Source: an uncultured Proteiniphilum sp. (lineage in GTDB: Bacteria > Bacteroidota > Bacteroidia > Bacteroidales > Dysgonomonadaceae). Taken from it: a DNA stretch of 22,414 nt. Positions 7,595-16,800 of this stretch are shown here, in pieces. Under the pieces are notes generated by a model. The model saw only the letters and a program-made list of their open reading frames with translations, was not told where the DNA came from and did no database searches. The stretch lies in assembly GCF_937873925.1 (NCBI RefSeq), contig NZ_CALNAT010000220.1:1-22414 (forward strand), in the 5' to 3' direction. Positions within the stretch are counted from its first letter, which is position 1. Each line of letters begins with the position of its first letter. The translations under genes and the position numbers were made by a program.

Positions 7595-9181
7595 TCAGAA
7601 GAGACGAACAGCGTAAACACTCACATCCCATATCCCCGTACCATAGTCACCGTCCTGCCCGGGTATTCTGGGGCCGGGTATTAACGCTATTTCTTTCATT
7701 AATCCCCGGCGTTCGCCTACCGTGGAGCTCGGGGCAGTTTTAAACCCAATGACTTTACCGGGAGGATCAGTTTCTTGTAGAGTGAGGTTACTCGCAGTCG
7801 GATCGTCTCCGATGGATGCGGCATTCATGAAGTCGATGTCATCGGGCATCCACTTGAATTTCGTTTCATTTGCTATTACAAGCCCGTCATTTATTAAGCT
7901 TTGGATGGTTCTACCGTCAGAGGTTTGATGGGTACCGGACCATACTTCCGGACTGACTGCAATATTCCGTCGACGGTTGCCTGCATTCCCCTGGCGTTTT
8001 ATGTCAATATTGGCAGAATTCTCCATACTTTCCGCGAAATAATCCATGGAATAGCCTTTCATATCTTTCAGCGAAAGCAAGCTGTATACATCGAGCCACT
8101 CCTTGTAATCCGGAAGGGTTTCATCGGTAATATGTTCGGGGTAGTATCTCATTATTCCCGTCATGTATTTTTGGCTTCCTAACCGAATAATGGATATCCC
8201 ATTATAGGTATGGTCGGTAAACTGGAGATTGCCGGTATTGTTATCCCACAAGGCGTAAAAGTAATAGCTTTTGCCCGCCGCTGTGGGAGCTGTCCGTGCC
8301 TCTTTCCTGTTACTGCTCTCGGCGAGGATATTCCCGGTATCGTCCATCAATTGCAAACTTAACGCCGGCCACAATTTATCCGGTAATGGAGGATACCATC
8401 CCCAGAATGTGATTGAGTCGCCGCTTACCAGACTGCTTTCTGCCGTGCTGAATGAGATGTAGTTGCCGGCCGCGCCGATATTGATAAAGGTTCTGTTCAC
8501 CAGGTCGAAGCTACCTCCGCCGGGCCCGAAGTTATAAGCCCAACCGTTCTCCGTGGAGGCAAGCCGTGCCTCCGCAAGGTTCGTGAGGGGATGGGTACCT
8601 ATATGTTTCACAGTGACAGAGAAAAGAGAGCCGAGGTGCCCAAAGGTGGTGCCAATATTCAGATTACCGGTGGCATCCAGCCCTTTCTCCGCAAAATAGA
8701 GCATTACGTCTTCCCTTTCCTGTACCGACTCGAGCGACGAGGCTTTGCCTGCGCTTACGGGTAACCTGGCAAACGCGGGGTTGGTGTCATCTATGCCGTT
8801 TCCTCCATATACTCCGTAAAGGTCAAATGAGGAGCCATCGGTAATTTCTGCCGGTATAATAAAATCAAATGCGGCTTTTTTCCCGCTTTCCGAGATATCC
8901 CTGACCGTTACTTCCTGTTTGATTTTAGTATCACCCTGGATGAAAGAGAGCTGAATCTTATCTCCCTCCTCCCAGGTAAGCGATATGTTTTTCCCGTCCT
9001 GCCCGAGAGCAATCCGGCTTTGGGATCCTTCATCCGGCATCGCTATGGTGAGCGAGATGGTATGTCTTTCTGCCGGGTCGTTTTCGAGTCCGTCCTGGAT
9101 GGACGTTACCTTTTCACTGCACTCTGTGAAAAGAAAAATGGTGGCTATCGTCGCCAGCAAGTAAATTTTTTTTCTCGTCAT
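7595..9181 (-). CDS. Fimbrillin-like (Mfa/FimA-type) lipoprotein
   Basis: The chosen start (ATG at 9179-9181) gives 528 residues beginning MTRKKIYLLATIATIFLF, a good signal peptide, with Cys21 as probable lipidation site. The -1 residue is Glu, which is atypical. An AGGA lies 5 nt upstream (9187-9190). The longer frame starting at 9226 only adds residues that bury the signal peptide. Residues about 40-150 fit the N-terminal fimbrillin-like domain (HTISLTIAMPD, SRIALGQDGKNISLTW, EEGDKIQLSF). The middle has beta-strands and a SYYFYALWDN segment. The last ~180 residues (from about YNGISIIRLGSQKYM to IWDVSVYAVRLF) match nothing I recognise. Such proteins form pilus subunits or act as surface lipoproteins. 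Sampled stretches are richer in G+C than several PUL neighbours. It sits between the two enzyme blocks, right after the small peptide gene. Confidence 0.7.
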   Translation of the reverse strand: MTRKKIYLLATIATIFLFTECSEKVTSIQDGLENDPAERHTISLTIAMPDEGSQSRIALGQDGKNISLTWEEGDKIQLSFIQGDTKIKQEVTVRDISESGKKAAFDFIIPAEITDGSSFDLYGVYGGNGIDDTNPAFARLPVSAGKASSLESVQEREDVMLYFAEKGLDATGNLNIGTTFGHLGSLFSVTVKHIGTHPLTNLAEARLASTENGWAYNFGPGGGSFDLVNRTFINIGAAGNYISFSTAESSLVSGDSITFWGWYPPLPDKLWPALSLQLMDDTGNILAESSNRKEARTAPTAAGKSYYFYALWDNNTGNLQFTDHTYNGISIIRLGSQKYMTGIMRYYPEHITDETLPDYKEWLDVYSLLSLKDMKGYSMDYFAESMENSANIDIKRQGNAGNRRRNIAVSPEVWSGTHQTSDGRTIQSLINDGLVIANETKFKWMPDDIDFMNAASIGDDPTASNLTLQETDPPGKVIGFKTAPSSTVGERRGLMKEIALIPGPRIPGQDGDYGTGIWDVSVYAVRLF

Positions 9182-9228
9182 TATAGTCCTGTTTAGTAGA
9201 TTAGACATAATTAACCGCCCTTTCAAAG

Positions 9229-9363
9229 CTACCAGTTTTCTCCCTCCATATCCGGAACATCTCCGCTTCCGGCCAGAATGTGCTGTTCAATCTCGATTTC
9301 CACTACATCAATCTCCGGTGCGATATAGTCGTTGTCTTCTGATAAATTTTTTTCGTTTTTCAT
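9229..9363 (-). CDS. Small 44-residue acidic peptide, unnamed Bacteroidales type
   Basis: An intact ATG-to-TAG frame of 44 codons starts at 9361-9363 and ends at 9229-9231. The product begins MKNEKNLSEDNDYIAPEID, continues VVEIEIEQHILAGSGD, and ends VPDMEGENW. It is acidic and has no signal peptide or membrane segment. The pattern Y-x-x-P-x-I-x-V-V-x-I-E-x-E-x-x-I-L-x-x-S, with an acidic Trp-ending tail, is one I recall from short, unnamed Bacteroidales open frames found beside fimbrillin-type lipoprotein genes; this is memory and unchecked. The fimbrillin-like gene starts 47 nt downstream, so the two probably share a transcript. The role is unknown. It could be a secreted or processed peptide, a regulator or a partner of the lipoprotein. 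Confidence 0.65.
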   Translation of the reverse strand: MKNEKNLSEDNDYIAPEIDVVEIEIEQHILAGSGDVPDMEGENW

Positions 9364-9384
9364 ACGATTAAAATTATTTATTCT

Positions 9385-9392
9385 CAAAGGTA
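9385..9392 (-). promoter_or_regulatory. Possible Bacteroidota -7 promoter element
   Basis: On the minus strand this reads TACCTTTG, a match to the Bacteroidota -7 consensus TAnnTTTG, 21 nt before the start codon of the 44-codon gene. I see no convincing TTTG-type -33 element at the usual distance upstream, so support is weak. If real, it would give the small gene and the fimbrillin-like gene their own promoter, separate from the upper operon. Confidence 0.25.
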
Positions 9393-9426
9393 TCGTATGG
9401 AACTCGCTTTAATCATGTACTTGTGT

Positions 9427-9445
9427 GATAATGATTATCATGCTC
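9427..9445. promoter_or_regulatory. Candidate operator: palindrome resembling a Fur box
   Basis: The sequence GATAATGATTATCATGCTC agrees with the classical 19-base Fur consensus at 16 of 19 positions by hand count, and one mismatch is the central A/T. A perfect 15-nt inverted repeat (7-bp arms, one central base) covers 9426-9440, and a second perfect 11-nt one overlaps it (ATGAT-T-ATCAT, 9431-9441). It lies in the gap before the 44-codon gene, 64 to 82 nt ahead of its start codon. The region is AT-rich, so chance is a real alternative. Other metal regulators or unrelated dimeric regulators could bind such a site. Confidence 0.3.
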
Positions 9446-9534
9446 GTTTCATAATTTTATTTTTGAGATTTGTTTATTGAATAGATATTATATTGTTTAA
9501 GAAGTAAATACGTTGATAATCAGATAAACTCTAA

Positions 9535-11013
9535 TTAGTTTTCTGTGTTTACATTCATTCTAAAGAAATAGAGAGATTCTCCCATCAGATCAAAGTGGAA
9601 TTTATTTTTCTCCGTCATAGTTGTCATACTGACGCTTCCTTCATTTGTAGTGGCTTCTGCATTCCAATATGTAACTTCGATACTGTTATTGAGCATTTCC
9701 CAATTATCCGGTAATTCGATAACCGTATTTGCAGCACCATCTTTATTTTTATTTAGTATCCAGACAGATAAAACGGAATCTTTAATAAAAGCGGCTGTTA
9801 ACAAGCCGGATGTTGTGGAAATATCTACATAACGGCCACCATTGGCGTTATTTACCACTTTTTTAAAAATCTCATATTTGCCCGTTTTAATAATGTTGCC
9901 GTTATTCGGATGTATCCATAACATAGAATGATCTCTACCGGCATAATTACCAAAAAACAACCAGGTATCAATAGCGTTGAATCCTGCCCGCATATGTTCC
10001 CACAGAAGTTCCGAGGTGAGTATTTCCTGTTTGAGTTCCAAACCTATCCAGGCATGCATTTCGGTATTCCACGCTTCTTTCCCCCAGATTTTTGCTTTGT
10101 TCACAAACTCTGAAAATGACCCGCTTCCACCGGTATTGTGTACAGAGGCGATATCAAATCCGTCCTGCTCACCGTTCGATGTATTGATGGTACCCAGCCA
10201 ATCGATGCCGCCTTCCACACTCCATGTAGAGGGAGCGATCAGAAGAGGCATATTTACGCCGGGGTTGAGTTTTGCCGGTAAATTATCCTTAATGTATTTA
10301 GCATAAGCCGGAGTAATAATTGTCTGTTCATTGGAAAGGTCCAGATAGGTGATATCGAAACCCTCCATTTTCATTAAGTTCAGATAATCCCCATAATACC
10401 TCACTAATTTATCTACATGAAATGCTCCCTTTTTCCATTGGGTAACTTCAATGCCATCGACAATTTTAATGCCGTTCTCGTCCCATTCTTGTATCCATGC
10501 CGGATAAGGAGACCAGGGGACACTGTTATTGCCCCAGATAGTCTTTTTTTCCTCCTCGCTATAAGCTTCCTGAAGTGGTCTTGGAGAGGCAAAAAATTTA
10601 ATTGCCGGGTTTGCATTTTTCATTGCATTCATCATTTCAAGTATCATGTTATACGCGGCCGGATTTATTATACCTTCCTCCCGTTCATAATCACACGGGA
10701 CCGCTACGCGGACAAAATGTGATTTCATTTCACTCACAGACAGTTGAGCGAGTTCATCTTTTAAATAGCTTCTCCAGAACCACAACCTTTCAGCATCGAT
10801 ACCAAGTTTTATTTCCTGACGAAGGTTCCCGGAAACTGTAACTTTGTCTCCGTCCGGAACAGGATCTGGATCTGGGTCAGGATCGGGGTCCGGATCTGGA
10901 TTCTCAATGGGTGGTTCTTTATCCTGTCCGTTGTCCTGTGGTGTTTTCTCGCATTGTATAGTAACAGTAAACACGGTTATTATTATAATGAGAGAATAAA
11001 TCTTTTTTTTCAT
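9535..11013 (-). CDS. GH30-like clan GH-A glycoside hydrolase lipoprotein with Pro-Asp linker
   Basis: This 492-residue protein has a signal peptide ending in an unusual lipobox, TIQC (Cys21), followed by an acidic Pro-Asp linker (about 39-54). The catalytic barrel is about 60-385. GH30-like landmarks are ANPAIKFFASPRP (about 134-146), GFDITYLDLSNEQ with N228-E229 as candidate acid/base, and GKEAWNTEMHAW with E318 as candidate nucleophile. The remaining ~100 residues form a beta-sandwich (GLLTAAFIKDSVLSVWILNK, then ESLYFFRM), as in GH30 enzymes. The two-Glu layout implies a retaining mechanism. GH30 contains glucanases, xylanases, galactanases and others, and I cannot assign a subfamily. Another GH-A family remains possible. 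The linker and lipid anchor suggest an enzyme on the cell surface making fragments for the SusCD complexes. It is the last gene of the tightly spaced upper block. Confidence 0.8.
   Translation of the reverse strand: MKKKIYSLIIIITVFTVTIQCEKTPQDNGQDKEPPIENPDPDPDPDPDPDPVPDGDKVTVSGNLRQEIKLGIDAERLWFWRSYLKDELAQLSVSEMKSHFVRVAVPCDYEREEGIINPAAYNMILEMMNAMKNANPAIKFFASPRPLQEAYSEEEKKTIWGNNSVPWSPYPAWIQEWDENGIKIVDGIEVTQWKKGAFHVDKLVRYYGDYLNLMKMEGFDITYLDLSNEQTIITPAYAKYIKDNLPAKLNPGVNMPLLIAPSTWSVEGGIDWLGTINTSNGEQDGFDIASVHNTGGSGSFSEFVNKAKIWGKEAWNTEMHAWIGLELKQEILTSELLWEHMRAGFNAIDTWLFFGNYAGRDHSMLWIHPNNGNIIKTGKYEIFKKVVNNANGGRYVDISTTSGLLTAAFIKDSVLSVWILNKNKDGAANTVIELPDNWEMLNNSIEVTYWNAEATTNEGSVSMTTMTEKNKFHFDLMGESLYFFRMNVNTEN
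10852..10899 (-). repeat. Pro-Asp dipeptide repeat encoding a linker
   Basis: Within the GH30-like gene a run of six Pro-Asp units followed by P-V-P-D is encoded by a degenerate 6-nt repeat (CC-N-GA-Y). Pro- and Asp-rich tracts of this kind commonly space the lipid-anchored N-terminus from the folded domain in Bacteroidota surface lipoproteins. The repeat number could vary between strains by slippage, but codon usage within it is mixed, which limits this. Confidence 0.8.
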
Positions 11014-11059
11014 TTTTCTTTTTTTAGTGAACTATTATTCATTCCAATAAAGTGTTCTT

Positions 11060-11989
11060 TTAATTCCACTCTTCGAATCGAAGCTCGTTTTCAGGATCGT
11101 TCCTTTGTTTCAGATGTTCATCTACCTGAAATACTTTTCCGGATTTTATATATGAATACCGTAAATGGTATTCTTCCCGTTCGGTATCATAAGAAGAGCC
11201 GAGATCAGTAATATTGAGACTGGAGGAAGAAAGTGTTATAGCATGGTCCGTTCCGAATATGATTTTCATTTTTTCTGAATCCTCGGCTCCGATACCGGTT
11301 ATTTCACATTCCGAAGGAGACAGGGTTGTAAATGTTCTTGTTTTATTACGACTCCAGTCCGGATGTGAATAAATGGTTTTACTTCCTTCTATCTCATTGC
11401 CTTGCGCATTCAGTTCTATCTGTTCTCCACGGACATAATAAGTCCCTGAGTATCCGGAAATATACTTTACAACCAATACTGTATAATCTTTACCGGGAGT
11501 AATATTATCTCCTGCCAAAATTGAATCGGCGGAAGATTCCAGTATTCTCACCGGCAAAGCATAAGTCCTGCCTAAAGATAAAGGATCGGCAGTAAATTTT
11601 GCCTTATCGATCTTTATGGTGAAATCACCCAAGAATTTTCCTTTGGGAATTGTTATTTTATTGTCGGTGATATCAAAATCATACCAATCTTCCGGAAGCA
11701 AAGAAAACGAAGAGGCACCCTCGACTGTCTGTAATAGCGAAGGGTCTATTTCGAAAGTTGCCCACTGATCAGTTTTGTTTTCTAACATGCCGGCGAGAAC
11801 AACGCCTAATTTAAAATCCAGGGTTGATTGGTTTTCACGTGTGACCAGTGTTCTCAAAGGCTTTTGGGAACCGAAATAAACGGCTGAATATTCGTAATCG
11901 TATCTATACTCCTCGTAACGTTCACATGCGAATAAGACTAAAAACGCTATAATTAAGGAGTTTATTTTTAAGGATCTTATTTTTATCAT
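11060..11989 (-). CDS. DUF1735-like (BT_3987-type) surface lipoprotein, SusE position
   Basis: This 309-residue lipoprotein has lipobox LFAC (Cys22). The N-terminal half (about 30-175) resembles the BT_3987-like/DUF1735 immunoglobulin-like domain: AVYFGSQKPLRTLVTREN, FKLGVVLAGMLEN, then ITIPKGKFLGDFTIKID and YALPVRILESSADSI. The C-terminal half (about 178-309) is beta-rich and begins YSGTYYVRGE, a form often seen in lipocalin-like or DUF4361-like second domains of these proteins. Proteins at this position in SusCD operons are usually outer-membrane lipoproteins exposed on the surface that bind glycan or assist the SusCD complex. The gene sits 29 nt after SusD-2 and 46 nt before the GH30-like gene. 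No catalytic residues are recognisable, and ligand specificity cannot be inferred. The domain name is from pattern memory. Confidence 0.8.
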   Translation of the reverse strand: MIKIRSLKINSLIIAFLVLFACERYEEYRYDYEYSAVYFGSQKPLRTLVTRENQSTLDFKLGVVLAGMLENKTDQWATFEIDPSLLQTVEGASSFSLLPEDWYDFDITDNKITIPKGKFLGDFTIKIDKAKFTADPLSLGRTYALPVRILESSADSILAGDNITPGKDYTVLVVKYISGYSGTYYVRGEQIELNAQGNEIEGSKTIYSHPDWSRNKTRTFTTLSPSECEITGIGAEDSEKMKIIFGTDHAITLSSSSLNITDLGSSYDTEREEYHLRYSYIKSGKVFQVDEHLKQRNDPENELRFEEWN

Positions 11990-12018
11990 AATCGTCTATT
12001 TTATTTGTGGTTAATGGC

Positions 12019-13791
12019 TTACCATCCTTTATTTTGAATTAAATTCGGATTTTTTAATGTTTCTATATAGGGGAGTGGCATGTATTGATAATTATCGGTC
12101 ATGCTGCGTTGTTCGACAACAATTTGGGAATAGCTGAATCCTGTCTCGTTCTTTTCAGTTGTAATGCCTTTGATCGATTCATTTAGCGGCATCATTCTTC
12201 TGCGTAAATCAAAAAAACGTTCATTTTCAAATGCAAATTCCAGTCTTCTTTCATTGAGGATCAAGGATAAGAATTTATTCTTGTCGGATTCGGCAACTAT
12301 TTCATCAAGATAACTAGTTGAGGTGATACCGTTCTTATTTCTTATATCCCTTATAATGCCATATGCGGTACGTGAACTTCCCGATACTGTCCCCGAAGCG
12401 CCTGCCAATTCATTTAATGCTTCTGCCAAATTATAATATACCTCAGCCCTGCGTAAAAGTGGATATTGATGGTAATCGTTTTTGGCGGACAGGGTAGCAG
12501 GATCATACAGCATCTCTTTCATAGGTGACAAGAATTTTTTAAGGTAATAACCGGTAATTGTATTATTATAGTCATAGCCTGCAACATCTCGCCCTTTTAT
12601 TGATTCGCCCCAGGTATAAATTTCCAATGGCCGTTCGGAGTTGAATACCTTTCCATTATAAAAAAATGTAAGGTCAAAGCGGTCGTCCCTGTTTACATAT
12701 GGATTTTGAGAATCGTAACCGGACCGGATATCAGAAATAGGGTACCCGTTTTTACTTGGATAAGCATCTACTAAATTTTGAGAAGGATTTGTCCTGCCTT
12801 GCCCAAAAAATAATGGAGGAAAATTTTGTCTTTCAAGCGTATTATTATTGGCCCATTTACGGAAAAGAAATTCTGCATTAGTTGTCTGCTGCACGCTGGT
12901 ACCTACATACATATTTTCCTTAAGTGCTGTATATGCTCCTAAATTGCCCAGTGTGATTGCCCTTTCCGACAAAGTGACCACCCGCTCCCATTTTTTTTGT
13001 AACGAATCCGGTGATAGCGCCTGGGAACCGGTAGGCTGGTACGCCGGCGACGCCCCGAAAAGTGCAGCACGCGACTGTAATGCCAATGCGGCTTTGCCGC
13101 TGGCTCTTCCTTCCTGGGTAGAGCCTAAATCTACGTCACCCCCTACATATGCCAAAGGGAGGTATTTAAATGCGGAATCACAATCGGCAATTATTTGCAG
13201 TACACATTCTTCATACGTATTTCGGGGTTTTTTATTGATTTCTTCCCGATCTTCTTCGGTAACAAATTTCGTAATAATGGGATAACCCAAAGCCTGTCCA
13301 TCTTCCGTTATTCCTCCAAACACTTTCAATAATTCCATGCCCCACCAGGCTCGCAGGAAGTAGGCCTCTCCTCTTGACCGGTCTCGTATTTTTTTATCTC
13401 TGATGGAATCTGAAAGATTATAAGAAATATTTTCTCCCAATCCATTTTCCATAAAAGCATGGATATGTTGAAACTGATCGTATGCAAGGGACCAGTTATT
13501 TAATGCATTGCTATTCGCATTGAGCCCTCCTTGCGTAAACCGGTAAAGGGATGATGAACGTGTTCCCGTCAATGCGTTATCCGTAGCAACATCTAAAAAG
13601 TCATTCCCGTAGCTGTTGGGTGATGATGGAATGTTGTTATATGCATTCATCAAGACTCCAAGAGCCACATCCGGCAAAGTCCATGTATATTCGTCGCCAA
13701 AAGTATTATTATACTTTGTGCCAAGTGCGTCATCACACGACCAAAATGTTATGGGAACTATTATTCCTAATAAATATATGATTTTTTTCAT
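12019..13791 (-). CDS. SusD-like surface glycan-binding lipoprotein (second pair)
   Basis: This 590-residue lipoprotein has lipobox FWSC (Cys19) after an MKK signal peptide. It shows the RagB/SusD helix motif GEAYFLRAWWGMELLKVFGG at 141-160. Later come a YPLLRRAEVYYNLAEALNE segment and the C-terminal signature NERRLEFAFENERFFDLRRR, ending in PYIETLKNPNLIQNKGW. It would form the lid of SusC-2, whose gene ends 31 nt upstream. Its sequence differs clearly from SusD-1 apart from family motifs, so the two pairs look like separate recruitments or an old duplication and not a recent copy. The SusE-position lipoprotein gene follows 29 nt downstream. Confidence 0.96.
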   Translation of the reverse strand: MKKIIYLLGIIVPITFWSCDDALGTKYNNTFGDEYTWTLPDVALGVLMNAYNNIPSSPNSYGNDFLDVATDNALTGTRSSSLYRFTQGGLNANSNALNNWSLAYDQFQHIHAFMENGLGENISYNLSDSIRDKKIRDRSRGEAYFLRAWWGMELLKVFGGITEDGQALGYPIITKFVTEEDREEINKKPRNTYEECVLQIIADCDSAFKYLPLAYVGGDVDLGSTQEGRASGKAALALQSRAALFGASPAYQPTGSQALSPDSLQKKWERVVTLSERAITLGNLGAYTALKENMYVGTSVQQTTNAEFLFRKWANNNTLERQNFPPLFFGQGRTNPSQNLVDAYPSKNGYPISDIRSGYDSQNPYVNRDDRFDLTFFYNGKVFNSERPLEIYTWGESIKGRDVAGYDYNNTITGYYLKKFLSPMKEMLYDPATLSAKNDYHQYPLLRRAEVYYNLAEALNELAGASGTVSGSSRTAYGIIRDIRNKNGITSTSYLDEIVAESDKNKFLSLILNERRLEFAFENERFFDLRRRMMPLNESIKGITTEKNETGFSYSQIVVEQRSMTDNYQYMPLPYIETLKNPNLIQNKGW

Positions 13792-13822
13792 GTTTTTTAT
13801 TTTTAAATCTATAGCTTATAAA

Positions 13823-16800
13823 TCAGAACGAAACAGTCAAACCGGCTGTCACCGTTTTCATCAGAGGATAAGAATCCAGGCCTGCGTTAATAGCTTCCGG
13901 ATCGCGATCCTTCACCTGAGTGATGCAAGCCAGGTTTGTTCCCCGGACAAATAGCTTGAGTGCCCTGTAAAACAAACTGGCATTGGTCTTATTCTCCAGA
14001 GTGTAACTCACCTCTACATTCTTGATACGAAACAGGTCGGCTTTTTCAATCCAGAAAGTGGAATTCCTGTAATTATTGCTACTGCTTGTGGCGGTCAACC
14101 TCGGGAAGTCTCCCTCTGGATTACTGGTGGCGTGATACCTGTTTAAAGCCTCAACGGAATACTTATCTTCCCCGCTAAACCAGTAATAACTGCTGTTTTT
14201 CCAGTTATAGTAACCAAACTGTCCGGTACCCAATACATATAGGCCAAAGCCTTTATAATTCAGATTCAGGTTGATTCCCAAATGTATGCGCGGAAAACTG
14301 TTTCCTACCATCCTGATATCCAATTCATCAATCCGGTTATCACCGTTTAAATCTTCATAGGCAATATCACCCGCCTGATAAGGACCAAAATATTGAACAG
14401 GTGCGGTTGACATATCAATATCTTTACCGAATAATCCGCGGGATACATATCCGTACATGGCGTCTGAAGGATCCCCTACCCAGTTTAAATATTCATCAGG
14501 ATATTGAACCCGGTCAATTTTCATCTGTTTATTTTTTACATAGATCATATTGAATCCCGCCTGATAAAAGAAGCGGTCGATCCTGTCCGAATAAGATAAT
14601 TCCGCTTCAATACCCCGGTTCAATACTTCTCCCCAATTTTTAAAAGAATAGAAAGATCCGTATATATCCGAATAAATTGAAGAGACTTGTTGAATAATAT
14701 TGTACCTGTATTCATTAAAATAGTTGGCCTCAAACCACAGTCTTTTATTCAGACCTAAGAATTCAATTCCGACATTTAATTCTCTTGATTTTTCCCATTT
14801 CAAATCGGGATTACCAATACGTTGAATATTTGTACGGCTTGGATTCAGTGAATTATTCAAACGGGCAGCTCCATTATTATTCCATTGGGTATTATGCAAA
14901 TCGTGCTGAGTCTGCCCATCATAAGGCAACACGCCCGCACTTGCCTTGAATTTCAGATAATCGATCCCATTGATCGATCGTATAATATCTTCTTCAGATA
15001 ATATCCATCCAAGCCCGAGTGCATAAGAAACGGCATATTTATTATTTCCTCTGAATTTATTACTTCCCATTCCCCCTACACTGAAATCGGCAATATATTT
15101 ATCGCTATTTATATAATTTATCTTCAGGACACTGTTCATAAATTTGGTGTCCTGCGAGAGGCCGGTAGCTTCATTCAGATAATAGTTGTAAATCCAATCT
15201 GCTTTTAACCTGTTTTCTTTATTGAGGGATCTGTTGTAAGTGAGTAAACCGATAAAGCTGGTAGTCCTGAAATTTGTACTATTAGACAATTTGATGTCAT
15301 CATTTTTGTCTGCTTTTTTACGCATTATCATGATTACAGAATCCTCGCCGGTAGCAGTTTTTACCCATCTCTGGGAATAGGTCGCAGCAGTGGTTGACAA
15401 AGACTCGGTCCCGGAAAATCTATTATCGAATGTGAGATGTGTTGATCCTGTTAATCCTTTCAATAATTTGTTGAAATCGTAATTCAATCCGAAATTTAAT
15501 TGTCCGTCTATTGTTTGTCCTTTCCGATAACCGCCATGTTGTAATGATCCGTATAAATTGTCTGTAACACTATTACTTGCTCCAAAGTTGGGGTAACCGA
15601 CGGAATCGGGAGCCACTACTGATTCAGGAATGAATATGGGATATTCATTGGGGCGGTGTGATGATACGGCCTGCATTACTTGTGTTTGCGATAATGAACT
15701 CATGCTGTTCACATCAAATACGGCAGCAATGCCCATCGTTGCCGATATATAGTCGTTTACTCTCACACCTAGATTTCCTCTTGCGTTGAAGCGGTTTCGT
15801 TGTGGCGTGTCTCCAATCTTTTCCAGGCCGCTCATTCCCTCGTACCCGCCAATAAGAGAATATTGGACTCCTTCATTACCCCCGGACAGTTCAAGAATTG
15901 CTTTTCGATAATTATTATTCTTGTTTAAAAAATAATCATAGTAGTCTAAATTGGGATAACGAAAATCATTTGGACCGGTACTGTTTTTATAGCCTGTTAA
16001 GTCCTGGGCAGAGTATATAGGCGCTAATCCGTCGTTGATTCTTGCTTCATTGTATAATGCCGAATAATCGTGAGAATTCAGGAATTGGGGGTGATCAGCG
16101 GCGATTCCGATACCGTATTCTCCGGTAACTCTGCGGATTCTTTTGTGTTTATCTCCTTTTTTGGTAGTCACTAAAAGTACGCCATTGGCCGCGCGGGGAC
16201 CGTAAAGGATTTTTGTCGTAGCATCTTTCAATACCTCTATCGATTCCAATTCTTCTGCTGTAATCACGTTCAGTGTTCGTTCAACTCCGTCGATAATGGT
16301 TACAAAACCATCCCCTCCTCCTCTGTGTAATCCCCGTATATTCAGTGAGTGGGTGAGAGTGCCGATACCCCCGCCTGTATTCATGTTTGATATCAGCCCC
16401 ATTAATTTTCCTTGCAGCATATTTCCCACGCCCATTGCGGGATAAGATTCTAACTCGCTTGCACTGATCTTGCTGACAGCCCCGGTATTATATCTTTTGT
16501 CGGTGATAACATTTCCGGGTAATGTGATCATATCTTTTTCCCCTGAAAACAATGGAACATTTGATAATACGATCCGGGAACCTTTCAGTTCCTCAGTGGC
16601 ATCCAGTATTTTTGTTTCATAACCCCGGGCTTCGATAATAAATTTTGTGCCTGGCCTCATCTTGGCATGGAATTCTCCGGAAGTATTCGTGTAGAAGGTG
16701 GTGGCGCCTTCTCCCACGATCACTTCAGCATTCCGGATCATCTCCCCCTGTTCATTTACTACCGTGGCGGATATTTCAATCACATTCGCTTTCCCTGCCT

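Noticed and set aside
9182..9226. Longer N-terminus for the fimbrillin-like protein (starts at 9226 or 9208)
   Set aside because: Both bury the signal peptide. The start at 9181 has an AGGA 5 nt upstream and gives a normal exported protein.
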